Shown piece after piece: positions 6,230 through 6,458 of a DNA stretch of 6,458 nt. The notes beneath the pieces were generated by a model that was given only the letters and a program-made list of their open reading frames with translations, was not told the DNA's origin and ran no database searches. Position 1 is the stretch's first letter. Each line of letters opens with the position of its first letter. The stretch covers positions 1 to 6,458 of the forward strand of contig JAUVVP010000118.1 in the NCBI GenBank assembly GCA_030604585.1. The letters run 5' to 3'. The position numbers and the translations under genes were made by a program. Source of the stretch: Planctomycetota bacterium (GTDB taxonomy: Bacteria > Planctomycetota > Brocadiia > SM23-32).

Positions 6230-6458
6230 TCACTGAAGCGCTATAACCCGTCCCGGACCCTCGCCGAATGCCTCGAAGATGCGCGTCACCTGCCAGGCCT
6301 GCTCGAGGGTGCCCTTGCTCGGAGCGCGGCCCTCCAGGATGGCCCGGGCGAACTCGTCCACCTCCCCGGAGTAGCCGAGCAGGAAGAGGCCCTGGTTATA
6401 GAGCTGGCCGAGCGAGAACTCCGGCTCCCACACGGCGCTGACGTCCTCCACGGTCCCC
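6230..6458 (-). CDS. Gfo/Idh/MocA-family oxidoreductase, C-terminal part
   Basis: Only the last 75 or so codons are in the window; the gene enters from the right edge and ends at TGA 6232-6230. The readable sequence runs through an aromatic strand region (AVWEPEFSLGQLYNQGLFLLGY) and then GEVDEFARAILEGRAPSKGTLEQAWQ-type helix sequence before the C-terminus GRVIALQ. That layout, a GY-x-x-E-x-x-x-F helix followed by a G-R-x-P segment and a final helix, is typical of the C-terminal end of NAD(P)-dependent sugar oxidoreductases such as inositol or glucose-fructose dehydrogenases. The Rossmann domain and catalytic residues lie outside, so the substrate is unknown. A GTG at 6451 is in frame but is read as internal, because the frame stays open to the window edge. 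It lies 203 nt upstream of the GH39 gene on the same strand. Confidence 0.75.
   Translation of the reverse strand, partial: GTVEDVSAVWEPEFSLGQLYNQGLFLLGYSGEVDEFARAILEGRAPSKGTLEQAWQVTRIFEAFGEGPGRVIALQ

Overview
The window looks like an ordinary stretch of chromosome from a high-GC bacterium that uses Shine-Dalgarno initiation and recognisable sigma-70-type promoters. Nothing fixes the species. A GH39 xylosidase beside a Gfo/Idh/MocA oxidoreductase, together with an EF-G-like GTPase, would suit a polysaccharide-degrading soil or sediment lineage (for example Planctomycetota, Armatimonadota or Hydrogenedentota), but that is a guess. I see no tRNA, rRNA, CRISPR array, insertion sequence, attachment site or origin.

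Left part (1-3770, minus strand). Read right to left: a consensus sigma-70 promoter (3742-3770), a leader of about 180 nt, hisA (3554-2796), an elongation factor G-like GTPase (2745-706) and purE (560-36). All point the same way with gaps of 50 and 145 nt, and the only convincing promoter is in front of hisA, so they plausibly form one transcription unit. HisA and PurE belong to histidine and purine synthesis, which meet at AICAR. The GTPase between them has no obvious metabolic role. Three tandem copies of a heptamer lie just past the purE stop.

Middle (3555-3895). A divergent control region of 341 nt. It holds the hisA promoter and leader on the minus strand, a perfect TATAAT for the gene to the right on the plus strand, and a GC-rich palindrome between the two.

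Right part. A LysE-family exporter (3896-4543, plus, TTG start) ends 31 nt from the end of a convergent GH39 beta-xylosidase gene (6026-4575, minus). Upstream of the xylosidase, on the same strand, is the C-terminal end of a Gfo/Idh/MocA-family oxidoreductase that runs off the right edge. Those two probably belong to a sugar-utilisation cluster: the xylosidase has no signal peptide, so it would cleave imported xylo-oligosaccharides in the cytoplasm.

I found no clearly new biological system. The points most worth a second look are the exact consensus hisA promoter with its long leader, the noncanonical GTPase between hisA and purE, and the heptamer repeats.
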